From: Pseudomonas sp. 21
GTDB lineage: Bacteria; Pseudomonadota; Gammaproteobacteria; Pseudomonadales; Pseudomonadaceae
Direction: 5' to 3'
DNA: 64,000 nucleotides
Assembly (NCBI RefSeq): GCF_000955805.1
Contig: NZ_JYOA01000002.1
Coordinates: 109,868 to 173,867 of the forward strand
The translations under genes were made by a program, and so were the position numbers. Of this stretch, positions 1 through 8,182 are shown one piece after another. The notes under the pieces are model-generated. The model worked only from the letters and a program-made list of their open reading frames with translations. It was not told where the DNA came from and did no database searches. How positions within the stretch are numbered: position 1 is the stretch's first letter; each line of letters opens with the position of its first letter.

Positions 1-37
1 CCCGCTCCTACAAGGGAGCGCCGGATTCAGGTGCGTA

Positions 38-1351
38 TCAGCGCAGCTTCTCCATCATCTGGTAGTACCACATGCCCGCCGCCAGCATCGGGTTGCCGAA
101 CACGTCGCCCATGGGCACGCGGATGTGCTTGCACTGGGCGAAGGTGTCGAACTTCTCCAGGTCGCCGGTCATCGCCGTGGCCATGATCTCGCCCATGATG
201 TGGGTGGTCGCCACGCCGTGGCCGGAGTAGCCCTGGCAGTACCAGACGTTCTCCGACAGCTTGCCCAGCTGCGGGATGCGGTTCATCACGATGCCCATGG
301 CGCAGCTCCACTGGAACTCGATGTCCACGCCCTTTAGCGCCGGGAAGGTGCGCTCGATGCACGGGCGCAGTTCGCCGGCGATGTCTCGGGAGTCGCGGCC
401 CGAGTAGTTGGCGCCGCCGCCGAACAGCAGGCGGCCGTCGCCGGTCATGCGGTAGTAGTCGAGCACGAAGCGGCAGTCGTAGACGGCCAGGTCCTGCGGG
501 TTGATGCGCTTGGCCAGTTCGCCCAGCGGCTTGGTGGTGACGATGCCGCCCATGGCCGGGAAGATCATGCCCTTGAGCTGCTTGCGCTCCAGCTTGTGGT
601 AGACGTCGCCGGCCAGCATCACCTGCGCGGCGTTGATCCGCCCGCCGGAGGTAACCACCGCCGGGCGCGGGCCGTGGACGATGTCCAGCACTTCGGAGTG
701 CTCGAAGATCAGCGCGCCCAGGCTGGCGGCGGCCTTGGCCTCGCCGATGCACAGGTTGAGCGGGTGCAGGTGCATGTTGCGGGTGTTCTTGATCGCGCCG
801 CAGTAGAGGTCGCTTTCCAGGTGCGCGCGCACGCCGGCGCCGTCCAGCAGGCTGATCTCGTCGCCCATGCCACGGCGCTTGGCGTCATCGAAGGTGGCCT
901 TCAGTTCGTCCATGTGCGACTGCTTCATCGCCGCATGCAGGTGGCCGAACTTCAGGTCGCACTGGATGCCGTATTTCTCCACGCGGCTCTTGATGATCTC
1001 GTGGCCGCGCCAGCGCAGGTGCCAGATGAAATCGTCGACGTCGTCGCCGAGCCACTGGCGCATCTGTTTCTCCATGGCAGAGTCGCCGGAGAGGCTGCCG
1101 GTGACCTGTCCGCCGTTGCGCCCGCTGGCGCCCCAGCCGACCTTGTTGGTCTCGACGATGGCGACTTTGTAGCCGCGCTCGGCCAGCTCCACGGCAGTGG
1201 CAACACCGGTGAAGCCGCCGCCGATGATGGCGATGTCGACGTTCACCTCGCCCTGCAGCGTGGGGTAGCCGGTTTCTTCGTTGAGGCTCGCGGAGTAATA
1301 GGACTTCGCGCGCTCGGGGGCGGGAGTGGCGGGGTTCAGTGCAGCGTTCAT
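38..1351 (-). CDS. FAD-dependent oxidoreductase, gamma-glutamylpolyamine oxidase type
   Basis: This 437-residue protein is a DAO-family flavoenzyme. Residues 36-70 form a Rossmann ADP-binding element with GGGFTG at 44-49 and an acidic residue ending the second strand (VAIVE), and GWGASGRNGG follows, the usual FAD contact of the PuuB/PauB group. The start ATG has an AAGGGA ribosome site. The next gene upstream on the same strand is a GS-like polyamine ligase, so the pair probably performs the first two steps of gamma-glutamylated polyamine breakdown: ligation, then oxidation to an aldehyde. Which polyamine is used cannot be read from the sequence. A different amine or amino-acid oxidase activity is the main alternative. 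Confidence 0.85.
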   Translation of the reverse strand: MNAALNPATPAPERAKSYYSASLNEETGYPTLQGEVNVDIAIIGGGFTGVATAVELAERGYKVAIVETNKVGWGASGRNGGQVTGSLSGDSAMEKQMRQWLGDDVDDFIWHLRWRGHEIIKSRVEKYGIQCDLKFGHLHAAMKQSHMDELKATFDDAKRRGMGDEISLLDGAGVRAHLESDLYCGAIKNTRNMHLHPLNLCIGEAKAAASLGALIFEHSEVLDIVHGPRPAVVTSGGRINAAQVMLAGDVYHKLERKQLKGMIFPAMGGIVTTKPLGELAKRINPQDLAVYDCRFVLDYYRMTGDGRLLFGGGANYSGRDSRDIAGELRPCIERTFPALKGVDIEFQWSCAMGIVMNRIPQLGKLSENVWYCQGYSGHGVATTHIMGEIMATAMTGDLEKFDTFAQCKHIRVPMGDVFGNPMLAAGMWYYQMMEKLR

Positions 1352-1378
1352 TTTTGTGTTTCCCTTGTTGTTCCTTTC

Positions 1379-1552
1379 CCTCTCCCTGGCCCTCTCCCTG
1401 AAGGGAGAGGGGACTGATCGGAGCGGGACTTCAAATCGTCGTTTGCCGGCAGTTTCGTTGCGTCGAGTGACGCATTTCTTCTCGCGGCACGGATACCCCC
1501 TCTCCCTTCATGGGGGGGACGCCCAGTCAGAGGGCCGGGGAGAGGGGCTTGC
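1379..1552. repeat. Inverted pair of CCCTCTCCCT-type intergenic repeats
   Basis: The gap between the oxidase and ligase genes holds two inverted copies of a purine/pyrimidine repeat. The left copy contains the perfect hairpin CCCTCTCCCT-GA-AGGGAGAGGG (1390-1411). The right copy (about 1496-1549) reads the same way on the other strand, with CCGGCCCTCT and GAAGGGAGAGGG blocks. This is a common dispersed element of pseudomonads and probably forms a long RNA hairpin between the two genes of the operon. Confidence 0.7.
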
Positions 1553-1571
1553 AAGCAGTTGCACGATGCTT

Positions 1572-2936
1572 TCACGCCTGCGTCAGATACCAGCGCCAGT
1601 CCTGCTCGCCGACCTCGCCCATGAACTGGCGGTACTCGGCCTGCTTGACCTTCAGGTAGACGCCGAGGAATTCGTGCCCCAGCGCATCGCGCGCCCAGCT
1701 GGAGCGCTCCAGCGCGCGCAGCGAGGTGAGCCAGTCGGTGGGCAGCAGTTCCTTGGCCTGGGCGTAGCCGTTGCCTTCCACCGGTGCGCCCGGATCGATC
1801 TCCTCGCGGATGCCGCGATGGATGCCGGCGAGGATGGCTGCCGCGGCCAGGTAGGGGTTGGCGTCGGCGCCGCAGATACGGTGCTCCACATGGCGGGTGT
1901 TGGCCGGGCCGCCGGGCACGCGCAGGCTGACGGTGCGGTTGTCGCAGCCCCAGGTCGGCGCCAGCGGCGCGTAGCTGTTGGCCTGGAAGCGGCGGTAGGA
2001 GTTGGCGTTGGGGCAGAACAGCAGCAGCGAGTCGAGCAGGCTTTTCAGCATGCCGCCCACGGACTGGCGCAGCAGCGGAGTGCCGGCCGGGTCTTCGCTG
2101 GCATAGAGGTTGTTGCCGTCGGCGTCGGCCAGGGACACGTGCATGTGCATGCCGGTGCCAGCGAGGTCGTCGAACGGCTTGGCCATGAAGCAGGCCTGCA
2201 TGCCGTGCTTGTGCGCCACGCCTTTCACCAGGCGCTTGTAGCGCACGGCCTGGTCCATGGCGAGCAGCGCGTCGCCGTGTTCCAGGGTGATTTCCACCTG
2301 GCCCGGCGCGTATTCGGAGATCGCCGTGCGCGCCGGGATGCCCTGGGCCTTGCACGCGGCATAGAGGTCGGCGAGGAAGGGTTCGATCTGCTCCAGCTCG
2401 CGCAGGCCGTAGACCTGCGTGGCGCGCGGGCGGCCGCCGTCGGCATCCAGTGCCGGTTGCGGGCGGCCGTTGGCGTCGCGCTTGGCGTCCAGCAGGTAGA
2501 ACTCCAGCTCGCAGGCCATCACCGGGTGGTAGCCAGCGGCCTTGAGGCCGTCGATCACGTGGATCAGCACATGGCGCGGGTCAGCGATGTCCGCCGGCTT
2601 GCCTTCTTCGGGGTGCATGCTGACCTGCACCGCCGCCGTGGGAATCTGCCGCCAGGGCAGGCGCACCAGGCTGCCGGCCAGCGGGTAGGCGCGGCAGTCG
2701 ATATCGCCGACATCCCAGACCAGCCCGGAATCCTCCACATCCTCGCCGTGCAGGGTGAGGCCGAGGATGGTGCTGGGCAGCGGCCGGCCGGACTGGTACA
2801 CGGCGAGCAGCTCCTCGCGGTGCAGCAGCTTGCCGCGCGGCACGCCGTTGGCGTCGAGGATGAACAGCTCGACCATCTCGATATCGGGGTTCTGGGCCAG
2901 GAAATACTGGGCTTCTTGCACGGAGGCGAAATTCAT
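1572..2936 (-). CDS. Glutamine-synthetase-family gamma-glutamylpolyamine synthetase
   Basis: This is a GS-fold ligase of about 454 residues. The short N-terminal GS beta-Grasp domain (MVELFILDANGVPRGK) is followed by the catalytic domain with the metal-binding E-x-E of ACELEFYLLD and the EYAPGQVEITLEH block, which is typical of PuuA/PauA rather than of housekeeping GlnA. The ATG at 2936 is preferred over an upstream GTG at 2957 because a GAGAG ribosome site lies 8-9 bases before it. It is the first gene before the FAD oxidase, separated from it by a repeat-bearing gap. The expected reaction is ATP-dependent transfer of glutamate to an amine; the natural amine is unknown. Confidence 0.85.
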   Translation of the reverse strand: MNFASVQEAQYFLAQNPDIEMVELFILDANGVPRGKLLHREELLAVYQSGRPLPSTILGLTLHGEDVEDSGLVWDVGDIDCRAYPLAGSLVRLPWRQIPTAAVQVSMHPEEGKPADIADPRHVLIHVIDGLKAAGYHPVMACELEFYLLDAKRDANGRPQPALDADGGRPRATQVYGLRELEQIEPFLADLYAACKAQGIPARTAISEYAPGQVEITLEHGDALLAMDQAVRYKRLVKGVAHKHGMQACFMAKPFDDLAGTGMHMHVSLADADGNNLYASEDPAGTPLLRQSVGGMLKSLLDSLLLFCPNANSYRRFQANSYAPLAPTWGCDNRTVSLRVPGGPANTRHVEHRICGADANPYLAAAAILAGIHRGIREEIDPGAPVEGNGYAQAKELLPTDWLTSLRALERSSWARDALGHEFLGVYLKVKQAEYRQFMGEVGEQDWRWYLTQA

Positions 2937-3529
2937 GGGGCTCTCGTTAGCATCCACGCGGATGCGCTGACGACCTGCAGGCCAGGGCCGCGCCGACGGG
3001 CACGGGATTGAAGGCAGGCAAGCGATGCAACGGGCTACGTCTTGTTCTGAAGGCGCGCAGGCCTTGAGTGAGCGTAGTTCCGTCGGGCGAAGTCGGGCGG
3101 GTGCCCGGTCAGCGAGAGGCGCTATCCGGCGGGCGCGCGTGGCGGCAATGCCAGAGCGCCCAGAAGGCCAGTTCCAGAGGCAGGGTCAGCGGTTGCAGTT
3201 CGAGCCAGCGGGCATGTTTGCGCGGCAGGCGGACAGCGCTGCCGGCCTTGCGGGCGGCGACGGGTTCCAGCGGTGCGGGCGAAACGAGCAGGTGCATGTC
3301 GAAGGATTTGGCTGACGATTTCCGCAGACTCGCACGGCGTATGGGTTTGTTAAATGTGATTTTCACGACGTTTGGTTTCGTTTTATCGAAACTGAATGCC
3401 GGGGAAGGACCGCCGCGAAGGCCGTTCCAGAGCCGCTCCCGCGGCCATCGCGCATCCCGTCGAAGCGCTCGGAACACCCGTCGCACCTGCCCTAGACTGG
3501 TGCAGTCAGCGCCCGTTGCGAGTTCGCCC
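2937..3529. other. Long intergenic region upstream of the polyamine ligase
   Basis: I see no convincing gene in these roughly 590 bases. The part at 3340-3400 is AT-rich and promoter-like and contains the inverted repeat GTTTCG-N6-CGAAAC (3375-3392). A 62-codon frame on the minus strand starting at 3297 and ending at 3109 has a plausible composition but lacks a ribosome site, so it is not called. The region probably holds the promoter(s) of the minus-strand polyamine genes and of the plus-strand MoaD-like gene. Confidence 0.5.
3375..3392. promoter_or_regulatory. Inverted repeat GTTTCG-N6-CGAAAC, possible operator
   Basis: A perfect 6+6 inverted repeat with a 6-base AT spacer lies in the only AT-rich part of this gap. 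Its position between the polyamine genes and the MoaD-like gene suggests a repressor site, but the cognate protein is not identifiable here. Confidence 0.35.
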
Positions 3530-3799
3530 ATGTGCCGTATCGCCTTCGCCCCGTCGATCCAGCGTCACGTCCCCCTCGAGGAGCGTGAGCTGACGGCGGA
3601 CACGTTGTCCGGCGCGCTGGAAGCGGTATTTGTCGAAGCGCCGAAACTGCGCGGCTACCTGCTCGACGACCAGGGCGGGCTGCGCCGGCACCTGACGATC
3701 TTCATCGACGGATTGCGCCTGCGTGACCGCGCCCGCCTCAGCGATGCGCTGGCGGCGGACAGCGAGGTCTACGTGGTCCAGGCATTGAGCGGCGGTTGA
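3530..3799 (+). CDS. MoaD/ThiS-family ubiquitin-like protein
   Basis: This 89-residue protein has the beta-grasp pattern and, decisively, ends in Gly-Gly (ALSGG), the feature by which MoaD/ThiS proteins are adenylated and thiocarboxylated. The reading frame is open far upstream, but the ATG at 3530 gives a protein of the right family size. The next gene, 28 bases on, encodes a BNR-repeat propeller, and I know of this pairing elsewhere in proteobacteria. No MoeB/ThiF-type activating enzyme is visible nearby, so a sulfur-carrier role would need an enzyme encoded elsewhere. It may also act as a ubiquitin-like partner of the propeller. Confidence 0.75.
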   Translation: MCRIAFAPSIQRHVPLEERELTADTLSGALEAVFVEAPKLRGYLLDDQGGLRRHLTIFIDGLRLRDRARLSDALAADSEVYVVQALSGG

Positions 3800-3827
3800 A
3801 GACCAAGCGGCCTTTCAGGAGAGCAGG

Positions 3828-4931
3828 ATGGATGATCGATTGCTGGTGGCGACCCGCAAAGGGTTGTTCACCTTCCAGCGCGGCGCGGACGGCTGGCAGG
3901 AGACCTGTCGGGAGTTCATCGGCGAACCGCTGAGCACGGTGCTCGCCGATCCGCGTGATGAAACCCTCTACGCCGCCCTCAACCTCGGGCACTTCGGCTG
4001 CAAGCTGTGGCGTCAGCGCTCCGGCGAGGACTGGCAGGAGATAGCCGTACCGACCTATCCGCCGCAACCCGATCCGCTGCCCGAGCCAAAGCAAGGTGAA
4101 GCACCGCCCGCGCCCTGGACCCTGCAACAGATCTGGTGCCTGGAAACCGGTGGAGCCGCCGAACCCGGCGTGCTCTGGGCCGGCACCATTCCCGGCGGCC
4201 TGTTCCGCAGCAACGACGGCGGCAACAGCTGGGAGCTCAATCGCCCGCTCTGGGATGTGCCCGAGCGCTCGCGCTGGATGGGCGGCGGCTATGACTGGCC
4301 GGGCATCCACTCGGTCAGCGTCGACCCGCGTGACAGCCAGCACCTGACTGTTGCCGTGTCCTGCGGAGGCGTTTGGCAGAGTGACGATGGCGGGGCCAGC
4401 TGGCGCCTCACCACCAGCGGCATGTACGCCGACTACATGCCGCCGGAGCTGCGCGAGGAGGGCGCCATCCAGGACCCGCACCGCCTGGTCCAGTGCCCCG
4501 CGCAGCCGCAGCGCCTGTGGGTGCAGCACCACAACGGCATCTTCACCTCCACCGACGGTGGCGAGCGCTGGAGCGACGTGCAGGTCAAGCCGTCGAGCTT
4601 CGGTTTCGCCGTCGCCGTCCACCCGACCCAGCCGGACACCGCCTGGTTCGTTCCCGCCGTGAAGGACGTCTGCCGGATTCCGGTGGATGCCCGCTTCGTC
4701 GTCACCCGCACCCGCGACGGCGGTGCCAGTTTCGAGGTGCTCGACAGTGGCTTGCCGCAGGGCGCCGCCTTCGACCTGGTGTATCGCCACGGCCTGGCGG
4801 TGGATGACGATGGCGTGTGCCTGGCGATGGGCTCCACCACCGGCGGCCTGTGGCTGTCGGAGAACGGTGGGGACCACTGGCAATGCCTGTCCGCCAACCT
4901 GCCGCCGATCTACTGTGTGCGCTTTGGCTGA
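3828..4931 (+). CDS. BNR/Asp-box beta-propeller protein (sialidase-like fold)
   Basis: The 367-residue product has at least five Asp-box turns of the S-x-D-x-G-x-x-W type (SNDGGNSW, SDDGGASW, STDGGERW, TRDGGASF, SENGGDHW), spaced as the blades of a beta-propeller. It has no signal peptide or membrane segment, so it should be cytoplasmic. Sialidase catalytic residues are not evident, and database names such as exo-alpha-sialidase would be misleading. An AGGAG ribosome site precedes the ATG. It forms a two-gene unit with the upstream MoaD-like gene, and its 3' end overlaps the convergent micro-gene by 22 bases. Its function is unknown. Confidence 0.8.
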   Translation: MDDRLLVATRKGLFTFQRGADGWQETCREFIGEPLSTVLADPRDETLYAALNLGHFGCKLWRQRSGEDWQEIAVPTYPPQPDPLPEPKQGEAPPAPWTLQQIWCLETGGAAEPGVLWAGTIPGGLFRSNDGGNSWELNRPLWDVPERSRWMGGGYDWPGIHSVSVDPRDSQHLTVAVSCGGVWQSDDGGASWRLTTSGMYADYMPPELREEGAIQDPHRLVQCPAQPQRLWVQHHNGIFTSTDGGERWSDVQVKPSSFGFAVAVHPTQPDTAWFVPAVKDVCRIPVDARFVVTRTRDGGASFEVLDSGLPQGAAFDLVYRHGLAVDDDGVCLAMGSTTGGLWLSENGGDHWQCLSANLPPIYCVRFG

Positions 4932-5053
4932 GCCTTGCGCCTGGCCTGTTCGCGTACCTCGCGTGGCTTCATGCGGTGGTCGAAATAGTTGATCGCGGTG
5001 CCGAACACGACGATGGCGATCAGGATGGTCAGGCCGATATGCGTGGCTTCCAT
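4910..5053 (-). CDS. 47-residue single-pass membrane protein
   Basis: This short gene encodes 47 residues: one hydrophobic helix (HIGLTILIAIVVFGTAINYF, about residues 5-24) followed by a strongly basic tail (HRMKPREVREQARRK). A GGGAGAAG ribosome site stands before the ATG. It begins 23 bases after the RimK-like gene on the same strand, so it is probably co-transcribed, and its end overlaps the convergent propeller gene by 22 bases. The layout suggests a small inner-membrane anchor or partner with a cytoplasmic basic tail. I do not recognise a family. Confidence 0.7.
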   Translation of the reverse strand: MEATHIGLTILIAIVVFGTAINYFDHRMKPREVREQARRKAQPKRTQ

Positions 5054-5076
5054 GGGCTTCTCCCTGGGCGGTGCGC

Positions 5077-6657
5077 TCAGAGCGCCTGCCCGCGGCGCTT
5101 GAGCTCCAGGCGGCGGATGAATTCCTCCAGCACCCGGCGGTAGAGGTCGTCCTTGAGGCAGGCATCCTCGATGCCGGCGTCGAGGTTGGGGTTGTCGTTC
5201 ACTTCGATGACCACCACTTCGCCGTCCACCTCCTTCAGGTCGACGCCGTAAAGGCCGTCGCCGATCAGGTTGGCGGTCTTCAGTGCCAGCTCCACGGCGG
5301 CGGGCGGCGCGCTTTCCACCGGCAGCGTGCGGCACTCGCCGATCACCTCGCCGTCGGCCTTGTGCTGGACGATCTGCCAGTGCCCGCGGGACATGAAGTA
5401 CTGGCAGGCGAACAGCGGTTGGCGGTTGAGGATGCCGATGCGCCAGTCGAACTCGGTGTAGAGGTACTCCTGGGCGAGCAGCAGCACCGAGTGCCCGAAC
5501 AGCTCGGCGCTCACGCTGTGCAGTTGCTGGGCGTCCTCGACCTTGTAGACGCCACGGGAGAAGCAGCCGTCGGGGATCTTCAGCACCAGCGGGAAGCCCA
5601 GCCGCGCACCGACGCGCTCCAGTTCCTGCGGGTTGTCCTTGTAGAGGATTTCCGTGGCCGGCATGCCCAGGCCGTGGCTGCGCAGCAGGTCGGTGAGATA
5701 GACCTTGTTGGTGCAGCGCAGGATCGACGCCGGGTCGTCCATCACGATCAGCCCCTCACTCTCGGCCTTCTTGGCGAAGCGATAGGTGTGGTCGTCAACG
5801 CTGGTGGTCTCGCGGATCAGCAGCGCGTCGAACTCGGCCAGCCGCGCGTAGTCCTTCTTTTCGATCAGCTCGACGTCGATGCCCAGTTGCCGGCCGACCC
5901 GGACGAAGCCTTCCAGGGCGCCGGCATTCGAGGGCGGCAGGCTTTCCGCCGGGTTGTGCAGGATGGCCAGGTCGTAGCGCGCCAGGCGCCGCGAATTGGG
6001 CTGGCGCCAGACGCGCCGGCTGAAGCGGTCGAGGGCGTCGGCGAACTGGTCCTCCTGGTTATCGCGCAGCTTGTGCAGCGCGCCGGGGCGGATTCCCGCG
6101 ATGTGCCAGGCGTCGGTGCGGCGGAAGTCCACCAGCAGGATGGGGCAGGGGAATGCCTCGAACAGTTGGCGGGCGAGGGGCTGCAGCGGCTCAAGGTCGG
6201 TATGGCCGAAATACAGGCGCAGGGTGAAGCCGTCGGTGCTGGCGCAGGGATGCTGGGCGAGGGCTTTTTCCAGGGATCTTTCCAGGCCGTCCAGGGCCAG
6301 GCCGTAGAGGGATTTCTTCGCCAGTTCGCTGATGGTGCGTACCGACGGAATCACCTTGTGGCCCCGCGCTTCGGCCAATAGTGAACAGTAATAACCGTGG
6401 CCAAGATATTTATAGTGGCGGCACAGGTTGATGACCTGGAAGCGCTTTCCCGATTCGAACTGGTGCGAGCCTTCCAGATACTCGCGGGCGCTCAGCATAT
6501 CTTCGCTGGGAATATAGGACGCCCAGTCTTCCTTGCGCTCGACGATGATCAGAACCTGGCTGGCCCTGGCTGAAGGAGGCTGCGCAGAGGTGTTGGTAAC
6601 GACATGCAGGGAACTTGCGCTGAACTTTTCATGGAAGTTAGTGTGTAGCGAAGACAT
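5077..6657 (-). CDS. RimK-like ATP-grasp ligase with RLAN N-terminal domain
   Basis: The 526-residue protein has an N-terminal RimK-associated (RLAN) domain (about 35-190, beginning VLIIVERKEDW) and a C-terminal ATP-grasp domain (about 290-500). The latter shows PLVLKIPDGCFSRGVYKV, the LLAQEYLYTEFDWRIG strand and the metal-binding VVIEVNDNPNLDAG, close to the E-x-N motif of RimK. Enzymes of this type join an amino acid to a carboxylate using ATP. The target is unknown; the RLAN architecture is distinct from the ribosomal-S6 glutamate ligase RimK. A GNAT acetyltransferase is encoded divergently 94 bases away. The first 35 residues are low-complexity and the true start could be internal. Confidence 0.85.
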   Translation of the reverse strand: MSSLHTNFHEKFSASSLHVVTNTSAQPPSARASQVLIIVERKEDWASYIPSEDMLSAREYLEGSHQFESGKRFQVINLCRHYKYLGHGYYCSLLAEARGHKVIPSVRTISELAKKSLYGLALDGLERSLEKALAQHPCASTDGFTLRLYFGHTDLEPLQPLARQLFEAFPCPILLVDFRRTDAWHIAGIRPGALHKLRDNQEDQFADALDRFSRRVWRQPNSRRLARYDLAILHNPAESLPPSNAGALEGFVRVGRQLGIDVELIEKKDYARLAEFDALLIRETTSVDDHTYRFAKKAESEGLIVMDDPASILRCTNKVYLTDLLRSHGLGMPATEILYKDNPQELERVGARLGFPLVLKIPDGCFSRGVYKVEDAQQLHSVSAELFGHSVLLLAQEYLYTEFDWRIGILNRQPLFACQYFMSRGHWQIVQHKADGEVIGECRTLPVESAPPAAVELALKTANLIGDGLYGVDLKEVDGEVVVIEVNDNPNLDAGIEDACLKDDLYRRVLEEFIRRLELKRRGQAL

Positions 6658-6750
6658 TGTTCACGGACCTGTCTGAAAGTTGCCGTGTGTCTATTAAGCA
6701 GTAACTTCAGGAAATGTCCCGGTTCATTACGAAAGTTTTACGGAGTGCCC

Positions 6751-7230
6751 ATGTCGCTGTTATATCGCCTTGCCGCGCCGACCGATTTGGCAAACTTGCG
6801 GGAGCTGGAAGAAGCGTGTTTCGAGCAGGAGCGCATCAGTGGCCGCAGCTTTCGCCGGCTGATCGGAACACCCAGCGCCATCCTGCTGGTCGCCGACCGT
6901 GATGGCGAGTTGCTGGGCTACGCGTTGCTCCTGCTGAGACGGGGCTCGGACATCGCCCGCCTATACTCCCTGGCGATTTCCCGGCAAGCGCGAGGGCAGG
7001 GCCTTGGCGGTGCGCTGCTGGAGCGGTGCGAAGAGCAGGCCAGGGCGCGCGGTTGCCGGCGCCTGCGCCTGGAGGTGCGCATCGACAACGCCAGCGCCAT
7101 TGGCCTATACGAGCGCAGCGGCTACGTCCGCTTTGCCCGCAGCGCCGGCTTCTACGAAGACGGCAGCGATGCCTGGCGCTACGAGAAACCGCTCGGCGCC
7201 TCGGCCCCGACAGCAAGGAACCCGGCATGA
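6751..7230 (+). CDS. GNAT-family N-acetyltransferase (RimI-like)
   Basis: This acetyl-CoA-dependent acetyltransferase has 159 residues when started at 6751, where a CGGAG ribosome site precedes MSLLYRLAAP. The acetyl-CoA loop RQARGQGLGGAL follows the beta-4 strand LYSLAIS, and the C-terminal NASAIGLYERSGYV is the usual GNAT motif B. It lies divergent to the RLAN ATP-grasp gene, and its stop overlaps the start of the metallo-hydrolase (ATGA). It could acetylate the product of the ligase or a ribosomal-protein N terminus; the first is inferred from position only. Confidence 0.85.
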   Translation: MSLLYRLAAPTDLANLRELEEACFEQERISGRSFRRLIGTPSAILLVADRDGELLGYALLLLRRGSDIARLYSLAISRQARGQGLGGALLERCEEQARARGCRRLRLEVRIDNASAIGLYERSGYVRFARSAGFYEDGSDAWRYEKPLGASAPTARNPA

Positions 7231-8090
7231 CCGCCCGCATCCAGCACTTCTTCGATACCGCCACGTCCACCTACAGCTACGTGGTCGCCGACCCCGCCAC
7301 GGGCCGTTGCGCCATTGTCGACCCGGTGCTGGACTATGACGCCGCTGCGGGCCGGGTCGGCCATGACAGCGCCCGGCGCATCGCGGCCTACGTGCGCGAG
7401 CAGGGGCTGACGGTGGAGTGGCTGCTGGAAACGCACCTGCATGCGGACCACCTGTCCGCATCGGCCTGGCTCAAGGGTGAATTGGGCGGACGCCTGGCCA
7501 TCGGCTCCAGCATTGCCCAGGTGCAGCGCACCTTTGCCGGGCTGTTCAACCTGGGCGAAGACTTCCCTTGCGACGGCAGCCAGTTCGACCACCTGTTCGC
7601 GGACGGGGAGGCCTTCACCATCGGCAGCCTGCACGCCGAAGCCCTGCACACTCCCGGCCACACGCCGGCCTGCATGACCTACCTTGTCGGCGATGCGGCC
7701 TTCGTCGGCGACACGCTGTTCATGCCTGACTACGGCACCGCCCGCTGCGACTTCCCCGGCGGCGATGCGCGGCAGTTGTACCGTTCGATCCAGCGGCTGT
7801 TCGCGCTGCCCGATTCGACCCGGCTGTTCCTCTGCCACGACTACCTGACGGAGGGGCGCGAGGAGCACCAGCACCAGACCACGGTCGAGCGCGAGCGCAG
7901 GGAAAACGTGCATGTCCACGACGGTATCAACGAGGATGCCTTCGTCGCCATGCGCGTGGCCCGCGATGCGACGCTGAACGCCCCGGCGCTGATCTGGCCG
8001 TCGATCCAGGTGAACATGCGCGGCGGGGTGCTGCCGGAGGCCGAGGCCAACGGCGTGCGCTACCTGCGGATTCCGCTGGATCGGATGTGA
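7227..8090 (+). CDS. MBL-fold hydrolase, persulfide dioxygenase/glyoxalase II-like
   Basis: This is a 287-residue metallo-beta-lactamase-fold protein with THLHADH (His70, His72, Asp74, His75), [14 protein letters not shown] and FVGDTLF, the binuclear or mono-iron ligand set. The [16 protein letters not shown] segment and the length match the ETHE1/BLH/CstB-like group that oxidises glutathione persulfide, more than glyoxalase II. The ATG at 7227 overlaps the previous stop by four bases, indicating translational coupling with the GNAT gene. No ArsR-type regulator or rhodanese is attached, which is unusual for BLH operons. Confidence 0.8.
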   Translation: MTARIQHFFDTATSTYSYVVADPATGRCAIVDPVLDYDAAAGRVGHDSARRIAAYVREQGLTVEWLLETHLHADHLSASAWLKGELGGRLAIGSSIAQVQRTFAGLFNLGEDFPCDGSQFDHLFADGEAFTIGSLHAEALHTPGHTPACMTYLVGDAAFVGDTLFMPDYGTARCDFPGGDARQLYRSIQRLFALPDSTRLFLCHDYLTEGREEHQHQTTVERERRENVHVHDGINEDAFVAMRVARDATLNAPALIWPSIQVNMRGGVLPEAEANGVRYLRIPLDRM

Positions 8091-8094
8091 CAGG

Positions 8095-8165
8095 TTCGCG
8101 AGCAAGCTCGCTCCTACAGGAAGCGCATCCGACCCGCTCTTCGTAGGAGCGAGCTTGCTCGCGAA
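8095..8165. repeat. REP pair (REPIN-like), perfect 23-bp arms
   Basis: Two 23-base arms (8095-8117 and 8143-8165) are perfect reverse complements of the type TTCGCGAGCAAGCTCGCTCC, separated by 25 bases. This is the standard paired REP of Pseudomonas. It lies between the convergent ends of the metallo-hydrolase and aceF and probably also acts as a transcript end for both. Confidence 0.9.
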
Positions 8166-8182
8166 CAGCGCCGGGAAGGGCG

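Noticed and set aside
3109-3297. Possible 62-residue minus-strand gene before the polyamine ligase
   Set aside because: Composition is tolerable, but there is no ribosome site and no recognisable motif.
3828-4931. True secreted sialidase
   Set aside because: There is no signal peptide and the catalytic arginine triad and tyrosine/glutamate pair are not evident; only the Asp-box propeller fold is supported.
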